Below are positions 1 to 9,364 of a stretch of 64,000 nt of DNA, piece after piece (position 1 is the stretch's first letter; every line of letters begins with the position of its first letter). Position numbers and translations under genes: made by a program. The notes beneath the pieces are model-generated. The model was not told where the DNA came from. It made no database searches and saw nothing but the letters and a program-made list of their open reading frames with translations. Source of the DNA: Rhodospirillaceae bacterium (GTDB lineage: Bacteria; Pseudomonadota; Alphaproteobacteria; Rhodospirillales; UBA2165). The stretch covers positions 1 to 64,000 of the forward strand of contig CANIGJ010000013.1 in the NCBI GenBank assembly GCA_947467145.1. Reading direction: 5' to 3'.

Positions 1-132
1 CAGGATGCCGAGGTGCGCACCAAAGGCCGCCACGATCCCTGCGTCGGTATCCGCGCCGTGCCGGTCGGCGAATCCATGATCGCCTGCGTGCTTGCCGACG
101 CGATGCTCAGGCAGCGGGCGCTCAGGGGCTGA
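1..132 (+). CDS. aroC: Chorismate synthase, C-terminal fragment
   Basis: The first 43 codons of the window are open from base 1 and end in TGA at 130-132. They encode the conserved C-terminal segment of chorismate synthase, including the [18 protein letters not shown] stretch that ends the flavin/EPSP-binding fold and the following helix with an alanine-rich ACVLADAML pattern. Chorismate synthase converts 5-enolpyruvylshikimate 3-phosphate to chorismate, the last step of the shikimate pathway, in the cytoplasm. The rest of the gene lies upstream of the window. The identification rests on a short but very characteristic motif. The next gene starts two bases after this stop. Confidence 0.9.
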   Translation, partial: QDAEVRTKGRHDPCVGIRAVPVGESMIACVLADAMLRQRALRG

Positions 133-133
133 G

Positions 134-544
134 ATGTTCCGCACTGCGATCCTCGGCTTCGTTTTCCTTGCCGGGTTCGCATTATCAGCCTGCACGACCG
201 CGCCAGCCGAAAAACCCGCGCCTAGCGGCAATGTATTCCAGGACTATGTTCAGTCGGCGCAACGGGCCATCGCGCAAAACATACAAACTGTCCCGGTCAG
301 CAACGCGCAGGCCGCCGGCGCGTTGATTGTCGCCCTCACCATCGATCGCGACGGGCGCCTGATCGATTCAGCTTTGGAAAAAAGCACTGGCCTTGCCGCG
401 CTGGACACCGATCTTTTGGCCGCCGTCCAACGCGCCGCCCCCTTCGGCAAGCTTCCCGACGAACTGCCGGGCGAAACGATGTCGATGAAGCTGCTGTTTT
501 GTTTGGATGCCGATCCGGCGAGTTGCGCGGCGCCCCGCCCTTAA
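134..544 (+). CDS. Small lipoprotein with TonB C-terminal-like domain
   Basis: A 136-residue protein. The ATG at 134 is chosen because it gives a clean lipoprotein signal: short basic start, hydrophobic core and lipobox LSAC with cysteine near residue 20. An upstream ATG at 92 in the same frame would bury the signal and overlap aroC. The mature part (about residues 45-125) looks like a TonB C-terminal domain: an AAGALIVALTIDRDGRL strand, then a helix and a final KLLFCLD strand. Proteins of this type are periplasmic or outer-membrane attached. A true energy transducer needs an N-terminal membrane anchor and proline-rich linker, which this protein lacks, so its role is unclear. Its stop overlaps the convergent methyltransferase stop by four bases. 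Confidence 0.75.
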   Translation: MFRTAILGFVFLAGFALSACTTAPAEKPAPSGNVFQDYVQSAQRAIAQNIQTVPVSNAQAAGALIVALTIDRDGRLIDSALEKSTGLAALDTDLLAAVQRAAPFGKLPDELPGETMSMKLLFCLDADPASCAAPRP

Positions 545-1395
545 ACAGTCGCGATCAACAATTCCTCCGCATTCTTCGGCGGACGCAGGCCGTCGTCGCG
601 CCCCGAAAAATAGCGCGCCGCCAGATCGTCGGCCGAGACGTGTTGAACCTTGCGAAAGCCCGCCTGCTTCGCCATCGCCATGATTTCATCCGGCATGAAA
701 TAGCTGATGAAGGGCGTGCCATTGGCGGCCGCCCCCTTGGCCGACATTTCGAGGCCCGGCCGCACGTCCGCATCCGCCATCTCGAACGGCAAGATGAAGG
801 ACATGGTGAAGATGGTGCCGGGTGCTAGATGTACGATCTCGCGCAGCGCGGCGGCGTTCGCCTCTTTGGTCAGATACATCGACACGCCGGTCGATACAAC
901 AACCGCCGGTTCGGTATCGTCAAAGCCTGCATCGTGCAATTCGTGGCGCCAATTCTCGCCGTCTTCGAAATCGACCGGCACGAAGCGCAGCCAATCGGGA
1001 ATGCCGTAACCCAGTTCGTTCAGGCGCTGCTTTTTCCATTTTTGCGTCTCGGGCTGATCGATCTCGAACACGCTGAGTTTCGCGCCCATCTCGGGATGGC
1101 GTTGCGCGAAGGTATCGAGGCCGGCGCCCAGGATGACATATTGATCGACACCCTGCTTGGCCTGCTCCAGCACCAAATCCTCGATGAAGCGCGCGCGCGC
1201 GACGATCGAGGCACGGAACAGGCGCGTACCCATCGGATGCATGTCGCCGCGATTGCGCCAGCTTTCAGGGGGCGCTGCGAGCTTCAGGCCGATGGTATCG
1301 TCCAGCACATGCGGCGGCGCGTCGATCTCGGTATGCAGCGCCCGCCACAAGGCGACGCGCACGGCGGTGTTGTCGGGAATTTGTTTGTCGGCCAT
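541..1395 (-). CDS. Class I SAM-dependent methyltransferase, leucine carboxyl methyltransferase family
   Basis: A 284-residue protein of the LCM/TIGR00027 type of S-adenosylmethionine methyltransferases. The SAM-binding signature is visible as QYVILGAGLDTFAQR (motif I), followed by VFEIDQPETQ (acidic residue for the ribose) and VSTGVSMYL around the active-site loop. The N-terminal RARFIEDLV segment is also typical of the family. The methyl acceptor cannot be read from the sequence; relatives in polyketide biosynthesis and in other bacteria act on carboxyl or hydroxyl groups. It is the last gene of the minus-strand block and starts four bases after the tlyA stop, so it is probably co-transcribed with tlyA and dxs. 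Confidence 0.85.
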   Translation of the reverse strand: MADKQIPDNTAVRVALWRALHTEIDAPPHVLDDTIGLKLAAPPESWRNRGDMHPMGTRLFRASIVARARFIEDLVLEQAKQGVDQYVILGAGLDTFAQRHPEMGAKLSVFEIDQPETQKWKKQRLNELGYGIPDWLRFVPVDFEDGENWRHELHDAGFDDTEPAVVVSTGVSMYLTKEANAAALREIVHLAPGTIFTMSFILPFEMADADVRPGLEMSAKGAAANGTPFISYFMPDEIMAMAKQAGFRKVQHVSADDLAARYFSGRDDGLRPPKNAEELLIATV

Positions 1396-1399
1396 TTGC

Positions 1400-2119
<720 letters not shown>

Positions 2120-2152
2120 TTGATCAAGGCGAATTTTAGGAGACGACGTGGC

Positions 2153-4087
2153 TTACGCCTTGACCGAACGCCGCATGGTCTCGGCCGCTTTTTCTTCGCC
2201 GAGCGCCAAGAGCGCCGTGGTCACGATGTCGGCCTTACGCAGGCCCGCCTGGGCGTATTGCGTGTCCGGCTTTTCCTGATCCTGGAAGATGTCCGGCAGC
2301 ACCATCGAGCGGAAGCGCAGGCCCTTGTCGAAGTGACCACTGTTGGCCAGGAAGTGCGCGACGAACGAGCCGAAGCCGCCGACCGAACCTTCTTCGATGG
2401 TGATGAGGACTTCGTGTTCCTTGGCGAGACGGCGGATCAGGTCTTTGTCGAGCGGCTTGGCGAAGCGCGCATCGGCCACCGTGGTGGACCAGCCGCGCGA
2501 ACCCAACTCGTCAGCCGCCGCCATGGCTTCGCCCAAACGACCGCCGAACGACAGGATGGCAACGCTTGAGCCTTCACGCAGGATGCGGCCCTTGCCGATT
2601 TCCAGCGGCACGCCGAATTCCGGCATCTCGACGCCACGGCCTTCGCCGCGCGGATAACGGAACGCACTCGGCATATCGTCGATGGCGCGCGCGGTGGCAA
2701 CCATATGCACCAATTCGGCTTCGTCGCCGGCGGCCATGATCACGATGTTGGGCAGGCAGCCGAGATAGGCGACGTCGAACGTACCGGCATGCGTCGCGCC
2801 ATCGGCGCCGACGAGGCCGGCCCGGTCGATAGCAAAGCGCACGGGCAGCTTTTGCAGCACCACATCGTGCACGACCTGATCGTAGGCGCGCTGCAGGAAG
2901 GTCGAATAGATGGCGCAGAACGGCTTGTAGCCTTCGGTCGCCATGCCGGCGGCGAAGGTGACGGCGTGCTGTTCGGCGATGCCGACGTCGTAGCAACGGT
3001 CGGGGAACTTGTCGCCGAACTTATCCAGCCCGGTACCCGACGGCATCGCGCCGGTGATGGCGACGATCTTCGGATCTTTCTGCGCTTCCTTGATCAGCGA
3101 ACTGGCGAACACGCTGGTGTAGGACGGCGCGTTGGAGATCGTGGCGGCCTGCTTGCCGGTCACCACATCGAATTTGTTGACGCCGTGATACTTGTCGGCG
3201 GCCTTTTCGGCGGGGCCGTAACCATGGCCCTTCTCGGTGACCACATGCAGCAGGATCGGGCCGCCCTCTTTCGAGTCGCGGACGTTCTTCAACACGGGCA
3301 GCAGATGGTCGAGGTTATGACCGTCGACCGGGCCGACATAGAAGAAGCCGAGTTCCTCGAACAAGGTGCCGCCGGTCAGGATGCCGCGCGCATATTCTTC
3401 GGCGCGCTTGGCGGCTTGCTCCAGGGGCTTCGGGAATTTCGCTGCCACGTCGCGCGCCAGATGGCGGATCGAGGTATAGGACTTCGACGAGATCAGGCGC
3501 GAGAGGTACGCGCTCATGGCGCCGACCGGGGGCGCGATCGACATATCGTTGTCGTTGAGGATGACGACCAGACGGGCATCCATCGAGCCCGCATTGTTCA
3601 TCGCTTCGTAGGCCATGCCGGCGCTCATGGCGCCATCGCCGATCACGGCAATGGCGTGACGCTCAATCCCGGCGAGGTCGGAGGCGACCTTCATGCCGAG
3701 AGCGGCGGAAATCGACGTCGAGCTGTGCGCCGCGCCGAACGGATCGTATTCGCTTTCGGTGCGCTTGGTGAAGCCGGACAGGCCGCCGCCCTGACGGAGC
3801 GTCAGCATGCGGTCGCGCCGACCGGTCAGGATCTTGTGTGGATAACTTTGATGGCTGACGTCCCAGATCAAACGATCGTGCGGCGTATCGAACACATGGT
3901 GCAACGCAACGGTGAGTTCAACGACGCCAAGGCTGGCGCCCAGGTGACCGCCCGTGAAGGAGACAGTCTCCACCGTCTCGCGACGCACTTCGTCCGCAAG
4001 CTGCTTCAACTGCTCGACCGTGAAATTCCGGATATCGGCCGGTTTGGACACAGTGTCGAGAAGCGGCGTGGTACTTTTATCCGTCAC
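2153..4087 (-). CDS. dxs: 1-deoxy-D-xylulose-5-phosphate synthase
   Basis: A 644-residue thiamine-diphosphate enzyme that condenses pyruvate and glyceraldehyde 3-phosphate to DXP, the entry step of the MEP isoprenoid pathway. Visible signatures include [16 protein letters not shown] near the N-terminus, the ThDP motif beginning [17 protein letters not shown] with NDNDMSI closing it, and the transketolase pyrimidine-domain segment [16 protein letters not shown] chose the GTG at 4087 because GAGG lies seven bases ahead of it. A TTG at 4099 would add four residues. It sits between ispA and tlyA on the minus strand, an order common in alphaproteobacteria that couples precursor and prenyl diphosphate synthesis. 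Confidence 0.96.
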   Translation of the reverse strand: MTDKSTTPLLDTVSKPADIRNFTVEQLKQLADEVRRETVETVSFTGGHLGASLGVVELTVALHHVFDTPHDRLIWDVSHQSYPHKILTGRRDRMLTLRQGGGLSGFTKRTESEYDPFGAAHSSTSISAALGMKVASDLAGIERHAIAVIGDGAMSAGMAYEAMNNAGSMDARLVVILNDNDMSIAPPVGAMSAYLSRLISSKSYTSIRHLARDVAAKFPKPLEQAAKRAEEYARGILTGGTLFEELGFFYVGPVDGHNLDHLLPVLKNVRDSKEGGPILLHVVTEKGHGYGPAEKAADKYHGVNKFDVVTGKQAATISNAPSYTSVFASSLIKEAQKDPKIVAITGAMPSGTGLDKFGDKFPDRCYDVGIAEQHAVTFAAGMATEGYKPFCAIYSTFLQRAYDQVVHDVVLQKLPVRFAIDRAGLVGADGATHAGTFDVAYLGCLPNIVIMAAGDEAELVHMVATARAIDDMPSAFRYPRGEGRGVEMPEFGVPLEIGKGRILREGSSVAILSFGGRLGEAMAAADELGSRGWSTTVADARFAKPLDKDLIRRLAKEHEVLITIEEGSVGGFGSFVAHFLANSGHFDKGLRFRSMVLPDIFQDQEKPDTQYAQAGLRKADIVTTALLALGEEKAAETMRRSVKA

Positions 4088-4132
4088 CGATCGCCTCAAA
4101 GTAATGAAACTATTATTGCACGTTTATGTAAG

Positions 4133-5023
4133 TTAAGAGCGTCGCTCGACAACAAATTTTGCCAAGTCCCTCAAAATATTACCTTTTTCTCCAAAAATCT
4201 CAAGGTACTTGGTGGCCTGGTCGACGAGAATCATGGCTTGGTCGCGGGCACGCTCGACGCCCAAAAGCGACACAAACGTGGCCTTTCCGGCGTCCGCGTC
4301 CTTGCCGGTCGCCTTGCCCATCTCTTCAGGCGTCGCGCTGATATCTAACAGATCGTCGGCGATCTGGAAGGCCAGGCCGATATTGTTGGCGTACGCGCTC
4401 AACAACTGACGCTGGTGTTCGTCCGCCCGGCCCAGGATGGCGCCGGCGGCGCAGGAATAGGCGATCAGAGCGCCCGTCTTCATGCGCTGCAAACGGGTGA
4501 TCTCGGGCACATCCAGGGCATGGGTCTCGGCCCAGATGTCGAGCATCTGCCCACCGACCATGCCGCGTGCGCCAATCGCCTTGGCCATTTCCAGCACCAG
4601 TTCCGAACGCACCTCGGCCTGGCGATGGGTCTTATCCTCGGCCAGAACCTCGAACGCCAGGGTCAGCAGCGCATCGCCCGCAAGGATCGCCGTCGCCTCG
4701 TCGAACTGCTTGTGACAGGTCGGCATGCCGCGACGCAGGTCGTCATCGTCCATTGCCGGCAGATCGTCGTGGATCAGCGAATAGGTGTGCACCATCTCGA
4801 CCGCGGCGGCGACGCGCTCGGAGCATTCGCGCGACACATTGAACAGATCGGCGCAGGCGATCACCAGGAACGGGCGCAGGCGCTTGCCGCCGGCCAGGGT
4901 GGAATAGCGCATGGCTTCGAAGACGCGCGCTTCCGGTGCTTCGCTTTCCGGGATCAGACGACGCAACGCGGCGTCCGTGAGGCGCTGGGCCTCGGTGATG
5001 GCTTCGTCGAACGATTTCAACAC
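4133..5023 (-). CDS. ispA: Polyprenyl (farnesyl-type) diphosphate synthase
   Basis: A 296-residue trans-prenyltransferase. The first aspartate-rich motif is DDLPAMDDDDLRRG, with the FARM insertion typical of bacterial IspA, and the second is FQIADDLLD. GGKRLRP and the KTGALI segment are also conserved. The enzyme adds isopentenyl diphosphate to allylic diphosphates, giving farnesyl or geranylgeranyl diphosphate; the product length cannot be fixed by eye. The GTG at 5023 is preferred: it has AGGGGA just upstream and follows the xseB stop by seven bases, while longer in-frame starts run into xseB. It forms one transcript with xseB and dxs. Confidence 0.93.
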   Translation of the reverse strand: MLKSFDEAITEAQRLTDAALRRLIPESEAPEARVFEAMRYSTLAGGKRLRPFLVIACADLFNVSRECSERVAAAVEMVHTYSLIHDDLPAMDDDDLRRGMPTCHKQFDEATAILAGDALLTLAFEVLAEDKTHRQAEVRSELVLEMAKAIGARGMVGGQMLDIWAETHALDVPEITRLQRMKTGALIAYSCAAGAILGRADEHQRQLLSAYANNIGLAFQIADDLLDISATPEEMGKATGKDADAGKATFVSLLGVERARDQAMILVDQATKYLEIFGEKGNILRDLAKFVVERRS

Positions 5024-5030
5024 AGATCCC

Positions 5031-5282
5031 CTATTCGATATTCGCGGGCTCGGCGCGAACCTCGCCATTGGGGCCGATATTGATCTTTTCGACCTTCTCA
5101 CGCGCCGCCCGCAGCTTGGCTTCGCAATGGGTCTTCAGATGCGTGCCGCGCTCGTAGAATGTGATGGCGTCTTCCAGGCCGGCCGAGCCCTGCTCCAAGG
5201 TCGCGACGATACCTTCGAGCTCTTCGAGGGCTTGCTCGAAGCTCATCTTGGCGATGTCGGCAGGTATCGTCTGGTCGGCCAT
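5031..5282 (-). CDS. xseB: Exodeoxyribonuclease VII small subunit
   Basis: An 83-residue protein with the full small-subunit pattern MSFEQALEELEGIVATLE followed by LEDAITFYERG. XseB wraps as a coiled coil around the large subunit XseA and is needed for ExoVII, which degrades single-stranded DNA in both directions. The ATG at 5282 gives the standard length; an upstream in-frame start at 5348 adds an unconserved basic stretch. XseA is not in the window. Position directly ahead of ispA is a frequent alphaproteobacterial arrangement. Confidence 0.92.
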   Translation of the reverse strand: MADQTIPADIAKMSFEQALEELEGIVATLEQGSAGLEDAITFYERGTHLKTHCEAKLRAAREKVEKINIGPNGEVRAEPANIE

Positions 5283-5375
5283 AAAAAACGTTCCGATTGG
5301 TCCGGTTAATCGGGCGCGGAGTGTACGGTCGGTTGCTCCAGGCGGCAACCGGGGAGTGTCACCTAATATAGCGAT

Positions 5376-6317
5376 TTATTGCGTGGTTTGGCCCGCTTGC
5401 AACAGCACGCCGACATGGGCCTGGGCGCAGTCGGCCAGGGCTTCGAGGTCGTAGCCCCCTTCGAGCGTGGAGACCAGGCGGCCGGCGCAGAATTCATCGG
5501 CCAGCGCGCACAATTCCCCGGTCAGCCAGGCGAAGTCCGCGGTTTCGACATTGAGCTGGCACAAGGGATCGCGCACATGGGCATCGAAGCCCGCCGAGAT
5601 GAGCAGCAGATCGGGCGCGAAGGCGCGTAATTCGGGCAGGATGATATCGCTGTAGGCGGCGCGGAACGGCATCGATCCCGATCCGGGGCGCAGCGGCACA
5701 TTGACGATATTGCCGCAACCGCGCTCGCTCGCATCACCCGTGCCGGGATAGGCCGGATATTGATGGCTCGACGCGTAGAACAAGGTCGGGTCGGGCTCGA
5801 ACATATGCTGCGTGCCGTTGCCGTGATGGACGTCGAAATCGACGACCGCCACCTTGCCCAGGCCATGCTGTTTTTGCGCATGGCGCGCGGCGATGGCGAT
5901 ATTGTTGAACAGGCAAAAGCCCATGGCGAGGCTACGTTCCGCATGATGTCCGGGCGGCCGCAGCGCGCAACAGGCGTTGTGCACGCGCCCGGCCATGACG
6001 TCGTCGACCGCGGCACAAACGCCGCCGGCCGCACGCATCGCCGCCTCGCCCGATTTGGGTGATAGGATCGTATCGCCGTCGATCGCGACATGGCCCGAAC
6101 TGGGTACCGTGTTGATCAGGGCTTTGATGTAGCGTTCGTCATGCATCAGGGCTAATTGCGCGAAGGAGGCGAAGGGCGCCGCGCGGCGATCGAGTGCGGC
6201 GAACGCCGGCTCGGCCAAGGCATCGTCCACCGCGGTCAGTCGCGACGGACTCTCCGGATGGCGGAAACCTGGATCGTGTTCGATACAGACCGGATGGGTG
6301 TAATAGGCAGTAGCCAT
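5376..6317 (-). CDS. Histone-deacetylase-like amidohydrolase
   Basis: A 313-residue member of the HDAC/acetylpolyamine amidohydrolase superfamily. Visible catalytic features are the tandem histidines in RPPGHHAE, the zinc-binding DFDVHHGNGTQ segment, the aspartate in SAGFDAH and the glycine-rich end TLEGGYDLEAL. Bacterial relatives remove acetyl groups from small amines, polyamines or proteins; the natural substrate cannot be inferred here. It precedes xseB by 93 bases on the same strand and is likely the first gene of the isoprenoid block. The start ATG at 6317 faces the AT-rich intergenic region shared with the ArsR gene. Confidence 0.88.
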   Translation of the reverse strand: MATAYYTHPVCIEHDPGFRHPESPSRLTAVDDALAEPAFAALDRRAAPFASFAQLALMHDERYIKALINTVPSSGHVAIDGDTILSPKSGEAAMRAAGGVCAAVDDVMAGRVHNACCALRPPGHHAERSLAMGFCLFNNIAIAARHAQKQHGLGKVAVVDFDVHHGNGTQHMFEPDPTLFYASSHQYPAYPGTGDASERGCGNIVNVPLRPGSGSMPFRAAYSDIILPELRAFAPDLLLISAGFDAHVRDPLCQLNVETADFAWLTGELCALADEFCAGRLVSTLEGGYDLEALADCAQAHVGVLLQAGQTTQ

Positions 6318-6620
6318 GGTTTTGTTCTAAGCGTCAGTTCGGCTTGTTGCAAAGCACGGACGCCTCAAGGGCACATAATATTAGTTTTTATATAATATAC
6401 AGCCCTACATGCTCGATTAAATCGCATTTCAATAAAGTAATAATTTTCATTTCGACCGACGGAATGCGCTCCAAGGCCCGTTTAAGGATCAAGGTGCCCG
6501 CAAAGGCAGAACGCTTTGTGGTTACTGGAGGGCCCCACCCCCGCCGACACGCCATTGCGGTCCGAGGGTTCGGCTACGTCTGCCGCACTAGTAAAGGTGA
6601 CGTTAGCGAAAGTGGAATAC
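6318..6620. promoter_or_regulatory. AT-rich divergent intergenic region between HDAC-like gene and arsR
   Basis: About 300 bases without a gene. Bases 6373-6399 are almost pure A/T (ATAATATTAG, TATATAATATAC), in strong contrast to the GC-rich neighbours, and contain several TATAAT-like hexamers on both strands. Flanking AGGGC and GCCCT can pair around this core. This is the probable promoter region for the minus-strand HDAC-like gene and the ArsR gene, and a likely place for an ArsR operator. No transcription start can be fixed by eye. Confidence 0.45.
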
Positions 6621-6941
6621 ATGATCTTAGAAGATAAGGCCGACGAGGTCACAACGCTCCTCAAGTCGATTGCCAACCGGCATCGTCTCAGAATCATCCG
6701 CCTGCTTGCGGAAAAAGAATATTCGGTCGGCGAACTCGAAAAAATCGTCGGGCTCAGCCAGTCCGCATTATCGCAGCACTTGGCCCGGCTGCGCCGCGAC
6801 AAGATGGTGACGACGCGACGCAACGCGCAAACCATCTATTATTCGCTCGCCGGATCGCTGCCGCGCTCGTTGGTCGATTCACTGACCAGCGTGTTCAGCC
6901 AATATGCGACGCCGTCAGACCAGACCGTCGCAGCCGAGTAA
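6621..6941 (+). CDS. ArsR/SmtB-family winged-helix repressor
   Basis: A 106-residue DNA-binding regulator. The helix-turn-helix is clear: IANRHRLRIIRLLAEKE, then SVGELEKIVGLSQSALSQHLARLR (recognition helix) and the wing VTTRRNAQTIYYSL. ATG 6621 gives the usual family length; longer in-frame starts reach into non-conserved sequence. No CXCXC or paired-histidine metal site of the ArsR/SmtB metal sensors is present, so this looks like a metal-independent member, possibly redox or small-molecule responsive like BigR/SqrR-type proteins, though no redox cysteines are visible. It converges with the MBL-fold hydrolase gene, six bases away. Confidence 0.88.
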   Translation: MILEDKADEVTTLLKSIANRHRLRIIRLLAEKEYSVGELEKIVGLSQSALSQHLARLRRDKMVTTRRNAQTIYYSLAGSLPRSLVDSLTSVFSQYATPSDQTVAAE

Positions 6942-6947
6942 AACGAC

Positions 6948-7970
6948 TTATGCGCGGCTGAACATCACGACGCCCCGCGGGTCCGGTTGTGCGCCGACCA
7001 GGCCGTCGTCCTGCAGATAGCGCAGGTGCGAGAGCGTTTCGCCGACGGCAAAAAACATCGAACGCCCATCGAGCGGCCGCGTGAAGAGTTTGCGCGCGAC
7101 CTCCATGCAGCTTGCCGGGCTCTCACACGCCGCCAGGGTCGTGTCCAAGCGCTTGGCGTGATGGCTTTCATATTGGCCGATGCGCGCCTGCAAGCCTTCA
7201 AACGGCAGGTTGTGGCTCGGCAAGACGTGCAGGCCCTGCGGCAGATCGAGGAAGCGTCTGTTGCTGTCGAGGAACTGACGCAGCGGACTGGCATCGGGAT
7301 TTTCGGTGCCGATCGTCAGCGCCGGCGTGATCTTCGGCAGGAACTGATCGCCGCCGATCATCACGTTCAAGCTTTCGCTGAACAGACAGGCATGTTCGAC
7401 CGAATGACCGAAGGCCGTCATCACGATCCAGTCGTGGCCCGCCATCTGGATCGTATCGCCGTCGTACAGGCGATGATAATTGTCGGGCACGCGGGCGAAA
7501 TGACGCATGCCGCCGCTGGATGAATTGCCGAACGCACCGTCCATGTCGGCCTCGGTGCAACCGGCAGCTTGATAATATGCGCGGTAGCGTTCGGTATCGA
7601 TCGCCTCGAGGCTATAGCGCCGCCCCTGCGCCCATTCGCCCTCGGTGGTCCACAACTCGGCGCCCAACGTCTCGGCGACCCAACCCGCCAGGCCCATGTG
7701 ATCGGGATGGCTATGCGTGCAGACGAGGCGCTTAAGTTTCGCGCCGCGCAGGTGCGTGTCGAGAATGCGTTGCCAATGGGTCTTGGTGGCGTCGCCAAGC
7801 ACGCCGGTATCGACCATGGTCCAGCCGTCGCCGTCGTCGAGCAGCCACAGATTGATGTGATCCAGCGCGAAGGGCAGCGGCATGCGCACCCACAACACGC
7901 CGGGTGCGACGGCCACAGCGTGGCCGGCGGCGGGAATATCGAACGGCAGGATGGTTACGGTGTCGCTCAC
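6948..7970 (-). CDS. MBL-fold metallo-hydrolase
   Basis: A 340-residue metallo-beta-lactamase-fold protein. The metal-binding signature is THSHPDHMGLAG, with the downstream ligand histidines at TAFGHSVEHACLF and LPSHNLPF and an aspartate in IGGDQFL. The C-terminal 90 residues (LSHLRYLQDDGLV) look like the winged-helix extension found in LACTB2/BLACT-type hydrolases. Such proteins hydrolyse thioesters, nucleic acids or lactones; the substrate is not evident. It is followed upstream, on the same strand and 55 bases away, by an unknown conserved gene with which it may be co-transcribed. Confidence 0.85.
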   Translation of the reverse strand: MSDTVTILPFDIPAAGHAVAVAPGVLWVRMPLPFALDHINLWLLDDGDGWTMVDTGVLGDATKTHWQRILDTHLRGAKLKRLVCTHSHPDHMGLAGWVAETLGAELWTTEGEWAQGRRYSLEAIDTERYRAYYQAAGCTEADMDGAFGNSSSGGMRHFARVPDNYHRLYDGDTIQMAGHDWIVMTAFGHSVEHACLFSESLNVMIGGDQFLPKITPALTIGTENPDASPLRQFLDSNRRFLDLPQGLHVLPSHNLPFEGLQARIGQYESHHAKRLDTTLAACESPASCMEVARKLFTRPLDGRSMFFAVGETLSHLRYLQDDGLVGAQPDPRGVVMFSRA

Positions 7971-8025
7971 CGCGTGACGCTAACAAGCCACGCGGGCGAC
8001 AGCAAACAAGGTAACCGGGGCGGGT

Positions 8026-8775
8026 CTAGTGGACGATGCCCGGCGTCAGGTCCAGGCGGATCCAGGCGAGTTCCTGCTTGATGGCTTCCAACGACGGCTT
8101 GTTGGGCGCCTTCAGAGCCTCGTTGATGATCTCGTTGCGCACCGTGATCGGCAGGCGTTCGAGATGTTCGAGGAACAGGAACTTGATCGACGGACGGATG
8201 GTGTCCGACATCAACAGGCCGAGGATCAGACGCTTGCGGATATCGACGCGCAGATTGCCGGCTTCGGAGAGTTCGAAGAATTCGGAGACGAAGCGGCGCG
8301 GTTCAATATCGCCGCCCAACAGCGCCTTCAGGTTCTTGCGCAGCGCATCGGCGTAACGCTGACGCGAGAGTGCGACGAATTTCTCCGCGTTGCGCTGCAC
8401 CTTGTTGATCATCAGCGGATCGAAATCGCTTTCGGTGATCAGCTCGACCATCTGCTTGACGACCGGATGCTTGGACGTGCCGCCCAGCATCTCGAACACT
8501 TCGCCGATCAGGCGCGAGTCGCGCCCGCGCGGGCTGAGGCGCACCGCAGCGGCCACCGACATCGGGGAATCCGGATCGCGCGTCGCGACCATCGCCAGCG
8601 GCAGCGGATCTTCGTAATCCAGTAGATCGATATCGCGGTTGAGGAGGTGTTCGGGCATCAAGAGCTTGTCGGTCTTGCCGCCATGCACCAGCAGCGGCTG
8701 ATGCGTCTGATAACGTTCACGCAATTCCAACGCAAGTTCGACGCCGCGCTGGCTGATCTCCAAGGCCTTGGCCAT
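8026..8775 (-). CDS. Conserved protein of unknown function
   Basis: A 249-residue, probably soluble protein that I do not recognise. It is rich in charged and helical segments (for example RNAEKFVALSRQRYADALRKN and a LEHLERLPITVRNEIINEAL repeat-like run) and has no signal peptide or membrane segment. It could be an all-alpha scaffold. The ATG at 8775 is preferred because GGAG stands six bases ahead; a GTG five codons upstream is possible. It lies upstream of the MBL-fold gene on the same strand, and its own upstream side is the unusual AT-rich region around 9 kb. Codon use is like that of the neighbours. Confidence 0.75.
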   Translation of the reverse strand: MAKALEISQRGVELALELRERYQTHQPLLVHGGKTDKLLMPEHLLNRDIDLLDYEDPLPLAMVATRDPDSPMSVAAAVRLSPRGRDSRLIGEVFEMLGGTSKHPVVKQMVELITESDFDPLMINKVQRNAEKFVALSRQRYADALRKNLKALLGGDIEPRRFVSEFFELSEAGNLRVDIRKRLILGLLMSDTIRPSIKFLFLEHLERLPITVRNEIINEALKAPNKPSLEAIKQELAWIRLDLTPGIVH

Positions 8776-8940
8776 TCCCCACTCCACCACCGAATTTTCG
8801 CGCCGTGCCGGTTGCGTCGTTATCGACTTAAGGTCCCGGGCCGCGCGTTTTCACACACCGTCGTCACTATCGGGGGGAAATCATTGCCAAAGTATTGAGG
8901 TGCCAACGCTATTCCGGCGGGGGCCGCACAAATACTGCGC

Positions 8941-9296
8941 GAGTCATGAAGAGGCCCTGTCGCGAACGCAGACTCTAAAAACGTGCGAGATGAATCTAAA
9001 TCTCGCCCGTCTGAATCTTGAATTCGTCAATTCGTTAATATTTACCACTTTCTATTTGGACTTATGACTCTGTGGATAACTGTAATGTTGGTTTTAACCT
9101 TTCAAAAACCTTGAATATTGAATCTCAACGAATCAGTTTTATTTATTAATGTGGAAGTTTTACTTGAATAATTTCCAGATAAGACACCGAGTTCGACTGC
9201 GATCACGCCAAGTTTTTCACTACAAAATGCAGTATGACCCCCTAAATATTGTATTTAGCCGGTTGACGGCCACTACGAACCGTCTTACACCGAATC
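8941..9296. promoter_or_regulatory. AT-rich segment with eight GANTC sites and a DnaA box (candidate cell-cycle control region or origin)
   Basis: Between the unknown gene (start 8775) and the small gene at 9365 lie about 590 gene-free bases, clearly AT-rich after about 8990. GANTC, the CcrM methylation site, begins at 8941, 8971, 8992, 9013, 9066, 9120, 9130 and 9292; about one or two would be expected by chance in this length. A perfect DnaA box, TGTGGATAA (reverse complement of TTATCCACA), sits at 9071-9079 directly against the GANTC at 9066-9070. A weak sigma-70-like promoter for the small gene may be TTGACG 9263-9268 and TTACAC 9285-9290, with a GANTC just downstream. No second perfect DnaA box was found here. 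Confidence 0.5.
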
Positions 9297-9364
9297 ATGT
9301 CTTGTTAATAAAGAGACAGTCGAAGCTGGGCGGATGCGACCGGACAGAGAATAGGTGGGGGCCT

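Noticed and set aside
3837-3845. A second perfect DnaA box (TGTGGATAA)
   Set aside because: It lies inside dxs and encodes the conserved residues Ser-Tyr-Pro-His-Lys; there is no AT-rich setting or neighbouring sites, so coding chance explains it.
2705-4348. Long plus-strand frames opposite dxs and other genes (such as 2705-4348, 18109-19425, 29059-30729)
   Set aside because: They are antisense shadows of dxs, katE and ppk caused by high GC; the opposite strands carry unmistakable enzymes.
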